Source of the DNA: Pedobacter cryoconitis
GTDB taxonomy: Bacteria; Bacteroidota; Bacteroidia; Sphingobacteriales; Sphingobacteriaceae
Reading direction: 5' to 3'
NCBI RefSeq assembly: GCF_014200605.1
Contig: NZ_JACHCE010000002.1
Span: 921,300-985,299 of the forward strand
Length of the DNA: 64,000 nt
Position 1 is the stretch's first letter, and each line of letters starts with the position of its first letter. Below the pieces are notes generated by a model. It was not told where the DNA came from and made no database searches. It saw only the letters and a list, made by a program, of their open reading frames with translations. Below are positions 19,218 to 27,121 of this stretch, in pieces. Made by a program: the position numbers and the translations under genes.

Positions 19218-19805
19218 TACCCGATTGCTGTTGTTAATAACATGTTAAGTTATCAATTTAATTTTTAAGGTTAACCTGAATTTATGAAAAGACAGGCGGT
19301 GCAATATATAGCTGGATAGTCAAACCTGATTGTAAGTAACGAAATCAGGTTACAGGACGTGTGAGCGCAATGTCTACCCATACACACGCTATATTAAAAC
19401 TATACGGAAATTATGAACAGGCTATATACTCCTTATCATTGATACGACATTGAAGCGGGGTTGATACGGGGGGGGGATACTGATTATACCTGACGCCTCT
19501 AACTCCCTTATAAATATTGATGAGGCTATAGCGTTAACTTGAAAATGACCAGTTGTATGTCTGTATTTTACTACAAAGTGTTACTTTTTTGAACATTTAA
19601 TTGTTTTAAACTGTCTGAAAACAAGTGTGATAGCTTGTTTTTCTTAGCGATTGATATTTTTATTTTGAGATAATACTTGTTCAATACCTATCTAAATCCA
19701 TTTTTTTAAAATATATTTTCTTAATGGTCTGATTAGTAGTTGTTAATGGCAGAATTTTTGTCGTGGATCTTGTAATTAATTTTAACAACCCTAAAACTAA
19801 AAGTT
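19218..19805. other. intergenic region upstream of the T6SS module, with a G9 tract
   Basis: About 590 bases between the divergent aldehyde dehydrogenase and tssD. It holds a small hairpin (AACCTGATT at 19323-19331 with its complement at 19343-19351), a run of nine G at 19468-19476 that stands out in this AT-rich genome, and a possible 27-codon ORF at 19370-19453 that I do not trust. No promoter matched the consensus well. Confidence 0.5.
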
Positions 19806-20201
19806 ATGGCTTTCAAAGCAAGATTAAACTTTTCGGGCAAGGAGTACGATGTGCTTCACTGTGCCTATTCTCTAAACCGTGATGTGGATGCAAAAGGAAG
19901 GCCCTCTTCCGGAGTGTATGGTGGAACGATCGATATCGAACTCGAATCTACCGACGATACCTCAGTTGTTGAAGCAATGGTAAACAACCAGTACAAACCT
20001 TTAGCAGGCACTTTACTGATTAAGAAATCAGAAGAAGATGCCAAGATGAAGGAAGTTCATTTTGAAGACGGGTATATTGTGAAATATACCGAAGGAATCA
20101 ACATCACTGGAGATGATCCAATGACATTGAAGTTCCAGATCTCTGCCCGTAAATTAAAACTGGGTAATGCAGAGCACACTAATGACTGGCCTAAGGCTTA
20201 A
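19806..20201 (+). CDS. tssD: type VI secretion tube protein TssD (Hcp analogue), copy 1
   Basis: Bacteroidota-type (T6SS subtype iii) tube protein, 131 residues. Hexamers of TssD stack to form the inner tube that is fired out of the cell. Family signatures: MAFKARLNFSGKEYDVLHC, SLNRDVDAKGRPSSGVYGG, the beta-rich centre, and the conserved end NAEHTNDWPKA. A paralogue of identical length follows 34 bp downstream. No core T6SS genes (sheath, baseplate, ClpV) are in the window, so this is an auxiliary effector island serving a system encoded elsewhere. Confidence 0.95.
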   Translation: MAFKARLNFSGKEYDVLHCAYSLNRDVDAKGRPSSGVYGGTIDIELESTDDTSVVEAMVNNQYKPLAGTLLIKKSEEDAKMKEVHFEDGYIVKYTEGINITGDDPMTLKFQISARKLKLGNAEHTNDWPKA

Positions 20202-20235
20202 TTGTAAAGGAGTTTAACATTTAAAGAAAATTATC

Positions 20236-20631
20236 ATGGCATTTAAAACCAGATTGACTCTAGGGTCGAAAGAATTTGATGTGCTGCAGTGCAGCTACTC
20301 ATTAAACAGAGATGTGGATGCAAAGGGACGTCCATCATCAGGGGTTTACGGTGGAACTATTCACCTGGAAATTGAATCAACTGAAGATACTTCGGTGATT
20401 GAATCCATGGTCAACAATCAGTACAAGCCACAGGCGGGTACCATTGTTTTCAAAAAGGGTGAAGAAGATGCAAAGATGAAAGAATTGCATTTTGAAGATG
20501 GTTACATCATTCAGTACAACGAGGGGATTGCGGTAAACGACAATACCCCAATGACTTTAAGTTTTGTGGTTTCTGCACGTAAACTTAAGATTGGTAATGC
20601 TGAGCATACCAATGACTGGCCAAAAGCTTAA
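20236..20631 (+). CDS. tssD: type VI secretion tube protein TssD (Hcp analogue), copy 2
   Basis: Second 131-residue TssD, clearly paralogous to the preceding gene over its full length. The blocks SLNRDVDAKGRPSSGVYGGT and NAEHTNDWPKA are shared; differences cluster in the central strands (for instance HLEIESTEDTSVIESMV against DIELESTDDTSVVEAMV). Two TssD proteins could form mixed tubes or dock different cargo. A strong terminator directly after the stop implies that most transcripts end here, giving far more tube protein than VgrG. Confidence 0.95.
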   Translation: MAFKTRLTLGSKEFDVLQCSYSLNRDVDAKGRPSSGVYGGTIHLEIESTEDTSVIESMVNNQYKPQAGTIVFKKGEEDAKMKELHFEDGYIIQYNEGIAVNDNTPMTLSFVVSARKLKIGNAEHTNDWPKA

Positions 20632-20651
20632 TAAAACAGGCTAAATTGAGT

Positions 20652-20690
20652 ATTGCCGGAAGCATTTTTGTCTTCCGGCAATATTTTTTT
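20652..20690 (+). terminator. intrinsic terminator between tssD and vgrG
   Basis: An 11-bp perfect stem (ATTGCCGGAAG at 20652-20662 with its complement at 20672-20682), a 9-base loop and a run of seven T (20684-20690). It lies 20 bp after tssD copy 2 and 19 bp before the vgrG ATG. It also shows that a frame-open TTG at 20653 cannot be the vgrG start. Confidence 0.85.
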
Positions 20691-20709
20691 AACGACTCAA
20701 AACTACGTT

Positions 20710-22449
20710 ATGGTAAATAAACTAGTAGTAGACATCAGCATTGAGCAGGTGTCTGTAACGCATTTCAGCCGCTTTACACTGGATCAGCATTTCAATAAAC
20801 ATCATAGTTTCGAACTCCATATTAATCATGACCAGGTTGAAGAAACCGGAGGTATTACACTTGCAAAATCTAAAGACTTTATAGGCAAGAGTATAACGGT
20901 ACAGTTTGGGCGATTGGGAGAATCGGGTATTGTTTTTACAGGAATAATTACCAAAGTAGAGATTGCGCAGACTCATGGTTTCAGGGGGGATATTGTCATC
21001 ACTGGTTATAGTCCTGATATTCTATTAGACAGGGGGCCGGATCTGGGATCTTATTTAGGTAAAAACCTGAAAACAATCTTACAGCAGGCAACGAATGATA
21101 CGCCGCAGAATGATCTTGATTTTCAAATCAATCCGGCAAATCAGGCTACGATTGATTATATCATACAATATAAAGAAAGTGATTTTGATTTTATCAACAG
21201 GCTTTCAGCAGAATATCATGAATGGTTTTATTATGACGGTAGTGTGCTGCGTTTCGGTAAGCCCGATAAGCTGGAGGAAATTGCACTGATTTACGGGCGT
21301 GATCTTCAAAGCTTGCAATATGGGATGCAAATCGCCCCGCTTAATTATAAAAAATTTGCTTACCATTCTCAGCAGGATGAATTACTGAGTGCCCGGCCTG
21401 CATCGGCAAGCTCTGGTTTATCAGATGTTGCTCATGCAATTTCTGCTTCTAATAATGTTTATAGCAAACAGTTCAACCAGCCATTAAGTGTAAGGGTTAA
21501 CTCTCAAAAGGAGATTGAGACTTTTGTGAATGAGGAGCAGAAAGCTTTGATTTCGGGTTTAGTAAGTATTGCTGCAAAAGGGGATAATGTGAAAGTAGGG
21601 ATAGGGAAAATCGTGGATATCAGTACCAGTATGCATAATGGGACAGATTTTCAGGTAGAGGATTTTGGGCGGTTTATCGTAACAGCTATACATCATGAAA
21701 TTGATGGCGTAGGCCATTATCACCATACGTTTGAGGGAGTTGCGGCTGATAGCGAGAGACTTCAGGCACAAAAGGTGCAGAAGCCATTTGCCGATATGCA
21801 ATTGGCAGATGTGGTGGATAATAATGACCCTCAGGGGCATGGCCGTATCAAAGTCAGGTTTAAATGGGCTTGTCAGGTCAATGATCCTACAGAATGGTTA
21901 AGGGTAATGACGCCGGATGCAGGAAGCAGTGATAAAGTAAGTAAGAACAGAGGTTTTGTATTTATTCCTGAAGTTGGTGATCAGGTTGTTATTGCTTTTG
22001 AAGAAGGTAATATTGCAAGGCCTATAGTAATGGGAAGCGTATTTCATGGGAAAAGCGGAACTGGAGGAAGTGATCAGAATAAAAACAAAAGTCTGACAAC
22101 GAGAAGCGGGAGCACGATCTCATTAAATGATTTAACCGGAAGCGTTTTAGCTGCAGATGCTTTGGGTAATCATTTTAATATGGATGGGGCTGGTAATATA
22201 GATGTTAAAGGCAGCGAGTCTAAAAAGATTGATATAGGTGAAGGCCAGGCACTTTTAAAAATGGATAAAGCTGGAAATGTGATGATTGAAGCAGCTACGG
22301 AGATAAAATTTAAAGTAGGGGATTCTATTGTAACGATAAGTAGCAAGGGTATCAGTTTAGACACCCCGGGAAGCAATTCAATTAAGAGTTCTAATAATTC
22401 TATCAAAGGAAAAGGTACGTGGGATGGTGGTGATGTATTTATAAATTAA
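20710..22449 (+). CDS. vgrG: type VI secretion spike protein VgrG (TssI)
   Basis: Spike that caps the TssD tube and carries effectors, 579 residues from the ATG at 20710. The frame is open upstream to a TTG at 20653, but that lies inside a terminator hairpin. The gp27-like N-terminal part includes HFNKHHSFELHINHDQVEE and DYIIQYKESDFDFINRLSAE. The gp5-like OB-fold follows near residue 370 (DPQGHGRIKVRFKWACQVND, EWLRVMTPDAGS, GFVFIPEVGDQVVIAFEEGN, PIVMGSVFHG). The C-terminus is a repetitive beta-strand needle (SGSTISLNDLTG to NSIKGKGTWDGGDVFIN). It is followed by the effector genes with gaps of 25 bp or less. Confidence 0.94.
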   Translation: MVNKLVVDISIEQVSVTHFSRFTLDQHFNKHHSFELHINHDQVEETGGITLAKSKDFIGKSITVQFGRLGESGIVFTGIITKVEIAQTHGFRGDIVITGYSPDILLDRGPDLGSYLGKNLKTILQQATNDTPQNDLDFQINPANQATIDYIIQYKESDFDFINRLSAEYHEWFYYDGSVLRFGKPDKLEEIALIYGRDLQSLQYGMQIAPLNYKKFAYHSQQDELLSARPASASSGLSDVAHAISASNNVYSKQFNQPLSVRVNSQKEIETFVNEEQKALISGLVSIAAKGDNVKVGIGKIVDISTSMHNGTDFQVEDFGRFIVTAIHHEIDGVGHYHHTFEGVAADSERLQAQKVQKPFADMQLADVVDNNDPQGHGRIKVRFKWACQVNDPTEWLRVMTPDAGSSDKVSKNRGFVFIPEVGDQVVIAFEEGNIARPIVMGSVFHGKSGTGGSDQNKNKSLTTRSGSTISLNDLTGSVLAADALGNHFNMDGAGNIDVKGSESKKIDIGEGQALLKMDKAGNVMIEAATEIKFKVGDSIVTISSKGISLDTPGSNSIKSSNNSIKGKGTWDGGDVFIN

Positions 22450-22474
22450 TAACAGATTTTTTGGATTAAATTAC

Positions 22475-23314
22475 ATGGGAAAAACACATTCTGCTGCTAT
22501 ACATTTATTGAAGCCTTTTAGAAAAAAATATTTATTTACTATTACAAGTAATTTAAGTATCGGCGGTATTGTGAGCGAAAGCAAGGTCGAGGTAAGATGG
22601 ATGCTGGAATTGAAAAAGATATTAGCTGATGGCTACCATTTTGAGTTTATAACGATAGATAATACGATGGTGTATACCAATAATGATGGTTTTATAGAGA
22701 TCCATCATCTCGTTAATCAACTGCAAAAGGCATTAAATGAAGTGGAGTTTATCTCGGATTTTCAGGGGCGGATAAAACAGATACTCAATAAAGAGGTGAT
22801 CCGTGAGAAATGGGAATCAGTAAGGAAAGAAGCTTTGGCCTATAATAAAAACATGTCTTCATTGAATGATCTGTTTGCATTGCAGTCAGAAAGCTTTAAT
22901 AACGGGGACGCGTTAAATAAAATGATCGGTGCATTGGAATTTTTTGAGTTTTATTTTAGTGTAATCTACGGTAGATCGTTTCCATTCCGTACAAAAATCA
23001 GGAAAGGAAATGTCTTTAAAACAACTGAAATACCATTTGAGGTATCGGGATCTTCGGTCATAGATAATGAAGGAAATATTTCTATATCTTTTAGAAATAA
23101 TGAGGTTGTATTAAAGGATGACGAGTTGAAAAAAGCGTATGGTAACTTTCCTTTTATAGATATAAAGGAAATTAAACCTGATTTTAAATATAGTTCTGAT
23201 TATGTTCTCGATAGTGAAAATGGATACGTCAGGGAAGCTTTAATTGTATTTAAAGAATATATTTCACCGGAACTAAATGCCGCAATAATTTATAAAATAA
23301 ATTCATATGGCTGA
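22475..23314 (+). CDS. unknown 279-residue protein between VgrG and effector, possible T6SS adaptor
   Basis: I do not recognise the family. A soluble protein without signal peptide, probably alpha/beta. The N-terminus has MGKTHSAAIHLLKPFRKKYL and a strand-rich part with IGGIVSESKVEVRWMLELKK; the centre is helical (EKWESVRKEALAYNKNMSSL, MIGALEFFEFYFSVIYGR); the C-terminal third is strand-rich. It starts 25 bp after vgrG and its stop overlaps the effector start by 8 bp, so translation of the two is probably coupled. Position between spike and effector suggests an adaptor or chaperone that loads the effector, by analogy with Tap/Eag proteins; this is inference from context only. Confidence 0.75.
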   Translation: MGKTHSAAIHLLKPFRKKYLFTITSNLSIGGIVSESKVEVRWMLELKKILADGYHFEFITIDNTMVYTNNDGFIEIHHLVNQLQKALNEVEFISDFQGRIKQILNKEVIREKWESVRKEALAYNKNMSSLNDLFALQSESFNNGDALNKMIGALEFFEFYFSVIYGRSFPFRTKIRKGNVFKTTEIPFEVSGSSVIDNEGNISISFRNNEVVLKDDELKKAYGNFPFIDIKEIKPDFKYSSDYVLDSENGYVREALIVFKEYISPELNAAIIYKINSYG

Positions 23315-24749
23315 GCAGGAGACTGAAAATGTAACAGGGATAGAAACCCTGCATGAGAACCATTATTTAACTTGTTCTTCTGGTCTTGCACCGGCCCGGA
23401 TGGTGAGTACTCAAAGGGTCGTGAAAACCAAAGAGAATTATTATTATCTGGTTAAGGATGATACGGCAACGTCGAATCTTGGTGATTTTTGCTGCCGTTG
23501 GACAGTGGTTTTGGCGGCTGCGATTGCTGCCGCCGGAATTGTGACAGGCGGGGCCGCTTTAGTCGCTTTGGCTGCAGTAGCGGTTGCTGCAAGTATGGCG
23601 ATGTGCGGAGGGCTTGCGGCTCCGTTTAGAAAATGGACGAACTATCGTTCTAACAGAAGTTTTGGCAGGATTGATGCTTATTCTTTAACCGCACACTCTC
23701 AGATGACTTGTCCGATTGGCGGCGTGATTACCTATGCACCTGGAATTACTGGTTTTTGGAGTGCTGCAGCTTATACTGCTCGGAACACGACATGGGCTGT
23801 TTTTGAAGGTTTTATGTGGGGGAAATTAGCTGGTGCAGGGGGGAATTTTGTTAAAGCTTTTGGAGGAACAGCTTCGGCTTCTGTAAAAACTGCGCTCGTT
23901 AATTTTTTGACTTTGCAGGCTGGTGCAAGGGTTATCGGTGTAGCTGATCAGGTGGGGTTTGAGGGGATGTTGCGTAATGGTAAAAGTTTAGCTGAAAGTG
24001 GAGATGAGGCAATTGCAGGGTTAACCATACTTGAGCAGCCTTTTGTTAATTTTTACAAAAAAGTAAACAGTGGTTATTATACCGGGCATTATGCGGAGAA
24101 TACGGCAGATGAAAATGGGCATGGAGCGGGCTCTTTGCTGACAGATTTATACTATATGGGACTGGCTGTCACTGCACATGGTGCAATGGCTGCAAGTGCA
24201 AAGACAAACCCAAATATAGCTTCTGGAATTGTGAAGCAGGGCATTCAGAAATTTAATGTGTTAGCCAAGGGGAGATTGTTTGAGCGGACTAGTCTGGAGT
24301 CGCTTGGTATGACTTCTATATATGATAGTCCCGCTTTGCGTGCGCTTTGGGATCAGGCCAGAGAAAATCTTCTGCGAAATGAGAATCAGCATTTAAAAAA
24401 CTATCTTGAAGGAAAAAGAGGTAAGATTGATCCGAATAATAGAAGAAGTGCTTCTTATGAAAGAAAAGCATTTGATGCAATGAGAACTGAGCTTAACAGG
24501 CTGGCGAATCAACGCGGACAGCAGCTTCCTGGCGGACCTATTCATCATAATAACTGGAGTATTGAAAAATATTCAGACAATGCTATTGATTCTAAAAATC
24601 TATATCCGAGTGAAAGTACTTCACAGCATATGGATGCACATAGAGCAACAACTTCTGGTCATATTACCAGAGATCCAATTTCGCCGCAACATGAAAAACC
24701 ACTGTATCAATATAATCCAAAACCAATTGATGATAATGACAACGATTAA
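23307..24749 (+). CDS. T6SS effector: PAAR-like (DUF4280-type) N-terminus with C-terminal HNH/His-Me nuclease
   Basis: A 480-residue modular protein. Residues about 17-60 (HYLTCSSGLAPARMVST, then LGDFCCRW) and about 120-150 (SLTAHSQMTCPIGGVITYAP) look like a PAAR-like DUF4280 domain that tips the VgrG spike. Between them is a hydrophobic Ala/Val/Gly-rich hairpin (about 65-100) that could cross a membrane. The middle is uncharacterised. The C-terminal about 75 residues hold IHHNNW (His413-His414), DSKNLYP (Asn431) and STSQHMDAHR (His441, His445), the spacing of an HNH/endonuclease VII-type His-Me finger nuclease. It is probably a DNase delivered into rival cells. The toxin end is followed 10 bp later by a probable immunity gene. 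Confidence 0.8.
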   Translation: MAEQETENVTGIETLHENHYLTCSSGLAPARMVSTQRVVKTKENYYYLVKDDTATSNLGDFCCRWTVVLAAAIAAAGIVTGGAALVALAAVAVAASMAMCGGLAAPFRKWTNYRSNRSFGRIDAYSLTAHSQMTCPIGGVITYAPGITGFWSAAAYTARNTTWAVFEGFMWGKLAGAGGNFVKAFGGTASASVKTALVNFLTLQAGARVIGVADQVGFEGMLRNGKSLAESGDEAIAGLTILEQPFVNFYKKVNSGYYTGHYAENTADENGHGAGSLLTDLYYMGLAVTAHGAMAASAKTNPNIASGIVKQGIQKFNVLAKGRLFERTSLESLGMTSIYDSPALRALWDQARENLLRNENQHLKNYLEGKRGKIDPNNRRSASYERKAFDAMRTELNRLANQRGQQLPGGPIHHNNWSIEKYSDNAIDSKNLYPSESTSQHMDAHRATTSGHITRDPISPQHEKPLYQYNPKPIDDNDND

Positions 24750-24759
24750 AGCATAAATA

Positions 24760-25650
24760 ATGGAAGAGGTTTTAAAAAAATTAGAAGTAGACCAAAGAAT
24801 AATAGATTTGGCTATGGGAAGGATTCCATTATATAGCGAATATAGTGGGTATAATTATTTCGGTAAATTCAATGAAGACAAATCGTTCCCGCAACCGCCA
24901 TTTTTTATTCCAATAGTTATAAATTATGACAGTACTCCAATTTCATACGGCATTATAAACCATTGGTTTGTTGAGCGTGGCCGCTCTTATGGTGATATGG
25001 ATTTTGCTAAAGAATTTGAAGTTGGTGAATTTGCGCTAACTGCAGATCAATTTTTAGATAGCCTGCTAATTGAAGAATATGATAATCTGTTTGAGGAGGG
25101 GCATTTAGATGAAGTGAGAAGAGACTTTAAATCATCTGCTCCCCCAGATTTAGTTCTTAAATTAAGTAAAAATGACGGGTTTAATAATTCTGATCTTCCT
25201 TCTTTTTCTGATTTCAGGCCGATTGGTTATTTCACTGAATCTGAACAGGGCTTGTATAAAGGAACTTCACCCACAAATAACGATTTTCTAATTCAAAAAA
25301 ATCTGAACAATGCCTGCTACTGTGAAATTGCCCATAAAGAATGGATCGGTTATGTAGAAAAAAAAGGGGGTTTCAGCTTATTTAAGAAGAAGTCTCCATA
25401 CGAAACAGTTGAAAATATACCTGAGTGGTTAAGGTCAGGATCAAATAAAAAGGAATTATTTGATCAGTATATACAAAAGCGGGAATTGGGACACGCCTGG
25501 TTAACTATTAATGGTCCTGGGTTCACTCCAATTGAAGTAGCTAAGCGGTTACTCATTCTTAAAGAGCATACCCAGGAAGAAGGCTTTCATCTTTGGGCAG
25601 ATTACTGGTGTGATAAATATGGGGATGTTGATGATTTTATTTTTATGTAA
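24760..25650 (+). CDS. probable immunity protein to the upstream nuclease effector
   Basis: A 296-residue soluble protein with no signal peptide and no family I can name. It is acidic and rich in aromatic residues (PLYSEYSGYNYFGKFNEDKS, IISYGIINHWF-like centre, GHAWLTINGPGFTPIEVAKR, GFHLWADYWCDKYGDVDDF). It begins 10 bp after the effector stop and is the last gene of the cluster. A cytoplasmic acidic protein placed directly after a polymorphic toxin is the usual arrangement for an inhibitor, and a nuclease toxin would need a cytoplasmic one. The assignment rests on position only. Confidence 0.6.
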   Translation: MEEVLKKLEVDQRIIDLAMGRIPLYSEYSGYNYFGKFNEDKSFPQPPFFIPIVINYDSTPISYGIINHWFVERGRSYGDMDFAKEFEVGEFALTADQFLDSLLIEEYDNLFEEGHLDEVRRDFKSSAPPDLVLKLSKNDGFNNSDLPSFSDFRPIGYFTESEQGLYKGTSPTNNDFLIQKNLNNACYCEIAHKEWIGYVEKKGGFSLFKKKSPYETVENIPEWLRSGSNKKELFDQYIQKRELGHAWLTINGPGFTPIEVAKRLLILKEHTQEEGFHLWADYWCDKYGDVDDFIFM

Positions 25651-26027
25651 GCTTTAATGTCTTATATATTATACTGTTTTTGATTGTTAAGCCGATTAAT
25701 CTGTATAATCGGCTCGAATATATAATTGACAACATAAAGAATGGGCTAAATTCACTTATTTTTAGATAAGTTATATGAATTAGCCACTCTGTTTGCGCAA
25801 GTGTCAGGTGAAATAGAATATATATGATCAGGGGTCAATCACCGGATATTAGGGAGGAAAGCCCCCTCTACTTCATATTAAGCTATAATCAAAATTATTT
25901 TAAATATTTGTGATATCGTTTTGCATATTAAAAACATAAGTTCTATATTTGCAGTCCGAAAAAGGATAAACAAGGTTTGTTTTTAATTATCAGGCCTTTA
26001 CATATAAAAATATTATTATACTAAAAA
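25651..26027. other. intergenic region with several hairpins and the rpsT promoter
   Basis: No coding sequence. Hairpins: AGCCGATTA at 25690-25698 with its complement at 25706-25714 (probable end of the T6SS transcript, no T-run), and a nested one with arms 25744-25754 and 25776-25785 plus an inner CTTAT/ATAAG. The 3' part holds a good promoter for rpsT. The hairpins may belong to a transcript end or a small RNA; I cannot decide. Confidence 0.45.
25920..25951 (+). promoter_or_regulatory. Bacteroidota housekeeping promoter for rpsT
   Basis: TTTG at 25920-25923, 20 bases, then TATATTTG at 25944-25951, matching the TTTG-N19-21-TAnnTTTG consensus. The leader to the rpsT ATG would be about 70 bases. 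Confidence 0.65.
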
Positions 26028-26282
26028 ATGGCAAATCATAAATCATCTTTAAAAAGAATCAGAGCAAACGCTACTAAACGTTTACGTAACAGATACCAAG
26101 CAAAAACTACTCGTACTTTTGTTAAAAGATTACGTGCATCTGTAGATAAAAAATCAGGTCAGGAGTTATTGCCTAAAGTGATTTCTATGTTAGATCGTTT
26201 AGCTAAGAAAAATGTTATTCACAAAAACAAAGCTGCAAACAACAAATCTAAGTTAACTAAATTTGTTAACGGCTTAAAATAG
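26028..26282 (+). CDS. rpsT: 30S ribosomal protein bS20
   Basis: A small basic 16S rRNA-binding protein (84 residues, normal length) of the 30S subunit. Typical start MANHKSSLKRIRANATKRLR and helical Lys/Arg-rich body ending SKLTKFVNGLK. It has its own promoter and a terminator right after the stop, so it is monocistronic. No Shine-Dalgarno sequence; the leader before ATG is A/T only, as usual for this phylum. Confidence 0.98.
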   Translation: MANHKSSLKRIRANATKRLRNRYQAKTTRTFVKRLRASVDKKSGQELLPKVISMLDRLAKKNVIHKNKAANNKSKLTKFVNGLK

Positions 26283-26302
26283 TAATAACTTTACAATATT
26301 GT

Positions 26303-26336
26303 AAACGGGATAGGCTTTGGCTTATCCCGTTTTTTT
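26303..26336 (+). terminator. intrinsic terminator of rpsT
   Basis: A 10-bp stem (AAACGGGATA at 26303-26312 with its complement at 26323-26332) followed by T's. It ends only a few bases before the radC ATG at 26341, so radC must be translated from read-through RNA or from a promoter that overlaps this hairpin. Confidence 0.8.
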
Positions 26337-26340
26337 GTTT

Positions 26341-27039
26341 ATGGTAAAATATGAACAAAATCTGAATATCAAATCTTTAGCACTGGCCGAGCGGCCACGT
26401 GAAAAGTTAATTCTGAATGGCAGAAGACACTTGTCGGATGCAGAGTTAATTGCAATTCTAATCCGTTCAGGGCATACAAGTGAGACGGCTGTAGAAGTTG
26501 GACAGCGGATACTTTATAATTATAGCAATGACCTTGATTTACTGGGCAGAGTTTCGGTCGAAGACCTGACTATGTTTAAAGGAATAGGTAAAGTAAAGGC
26601 ATTGTCAATTATTGCTGCCCTGGAACTCGGACGGCGAAGAAGAGAGCAGGCACCCGCTCAATTACAGCAGATCCATTCTTCCAATGATGCTTTTGATCTG
26701 CTCCGGCCTGTACTGGCCGATCTGGACCACGAGGAATTCTGGATGCTGATTATGAATAAAGCTAACTTTGTGACTTGTAAGCATATGATCAGTAAGGGTG
26801 GACAAGCCAGCACAGCCGTTGATCCTAAAATCATTTTTGAAAAGGCACTCAAAATGAAAGCGGCCTATATCATTCTCGCACACAATCATCCTTCAGGTAA
26901 CTGTCAGCCCAGTAAAGAAGATGTTGCTGTGACCAAAAAACTGGTTGAAGCGGGGATGCTGATGGATACACCGATACTTGATCACCTGATTATTACCAAT
27001 ACAGAGTTCTTTAGTATGGCCGATCAGGAAATTATTTAA
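26341..27039 (+). CDS. radC: RadC family JAB/MPN-domain protein
   Basis: A 232-residue protein with an N-terminal helix-hairpin-helix region (GIGKVKALSIIAALELGRR) and a C-terminal JAB/MPN metalloprotease-like domain with the metal site ILAHNHPSGNCQPSKEDVAV and downstream Asp in TPILDHLII. Once linked to DNA repair; the true function of the family is unsettled. I place the start at the ATG 26341 (MVKYEQNLNIKSLALAERPR); the frame extends to a TTG at 26317 that lies in the rpsT terminator loop and is unlikely to be used. Confidence 0.93.
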   Translation: MVKYEQNLNIKSLALAERPREKLILNGRRHLSDAELIAILIRSGHTSETAVEVGQRILYNYSNDLDLLGRVSVEDLTMFKGIGKVKALSIIAALELGRRRREQAPAQLQQIHSSNDAFDLLRPVLADLDHEEFWMLIMNKANFVTCKHMISKGGQASTAVDPKIIFEKALKMKAAYIILAHNHPSGNCQPSKEDVAVTKKLVEAGMLMDTPILDHLIITNTEFFSMADQEII

Positions 27040-27092
27040 TACCAATTCCCTATGTTTCTGTCCTAATAAATATACTGCAAAGCATTATTTTA

Positions 27093-27100
27093 TATCTTTG
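27093..27100 (+). promoter_or_regulatory. candidate -7 box for pheT
   Basis: TATCTTTG fits TAnnTTTG, 21 bases before the ATG at 27122. It also argues against the upstream in-frame start at 27098. No clear -33 element. Confidence 0.4.
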
Positions 27101-27121
27101 CATTTTAGAATAAAATATAAC

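Noticed and set aside
19370-19453. 27-codon plus-strand ORF before the G9 tract
   Set aside because: Too short, no initiation signal and no recognisable sequence; chance in a gene-free region.
20653-20709. Upstream TTG extension of vgrG by 19 codons
   Set aside because: The extension lies wholly in a strong terminator hairpin, and the ATG at 20710 begins the conserved VgrG sequence.
26317-26340. 8-codon N-terminal extension of radC
   Set aside because: It starts with TTG in the rpsT terminator loop; the ATG at 26341 is a better start.
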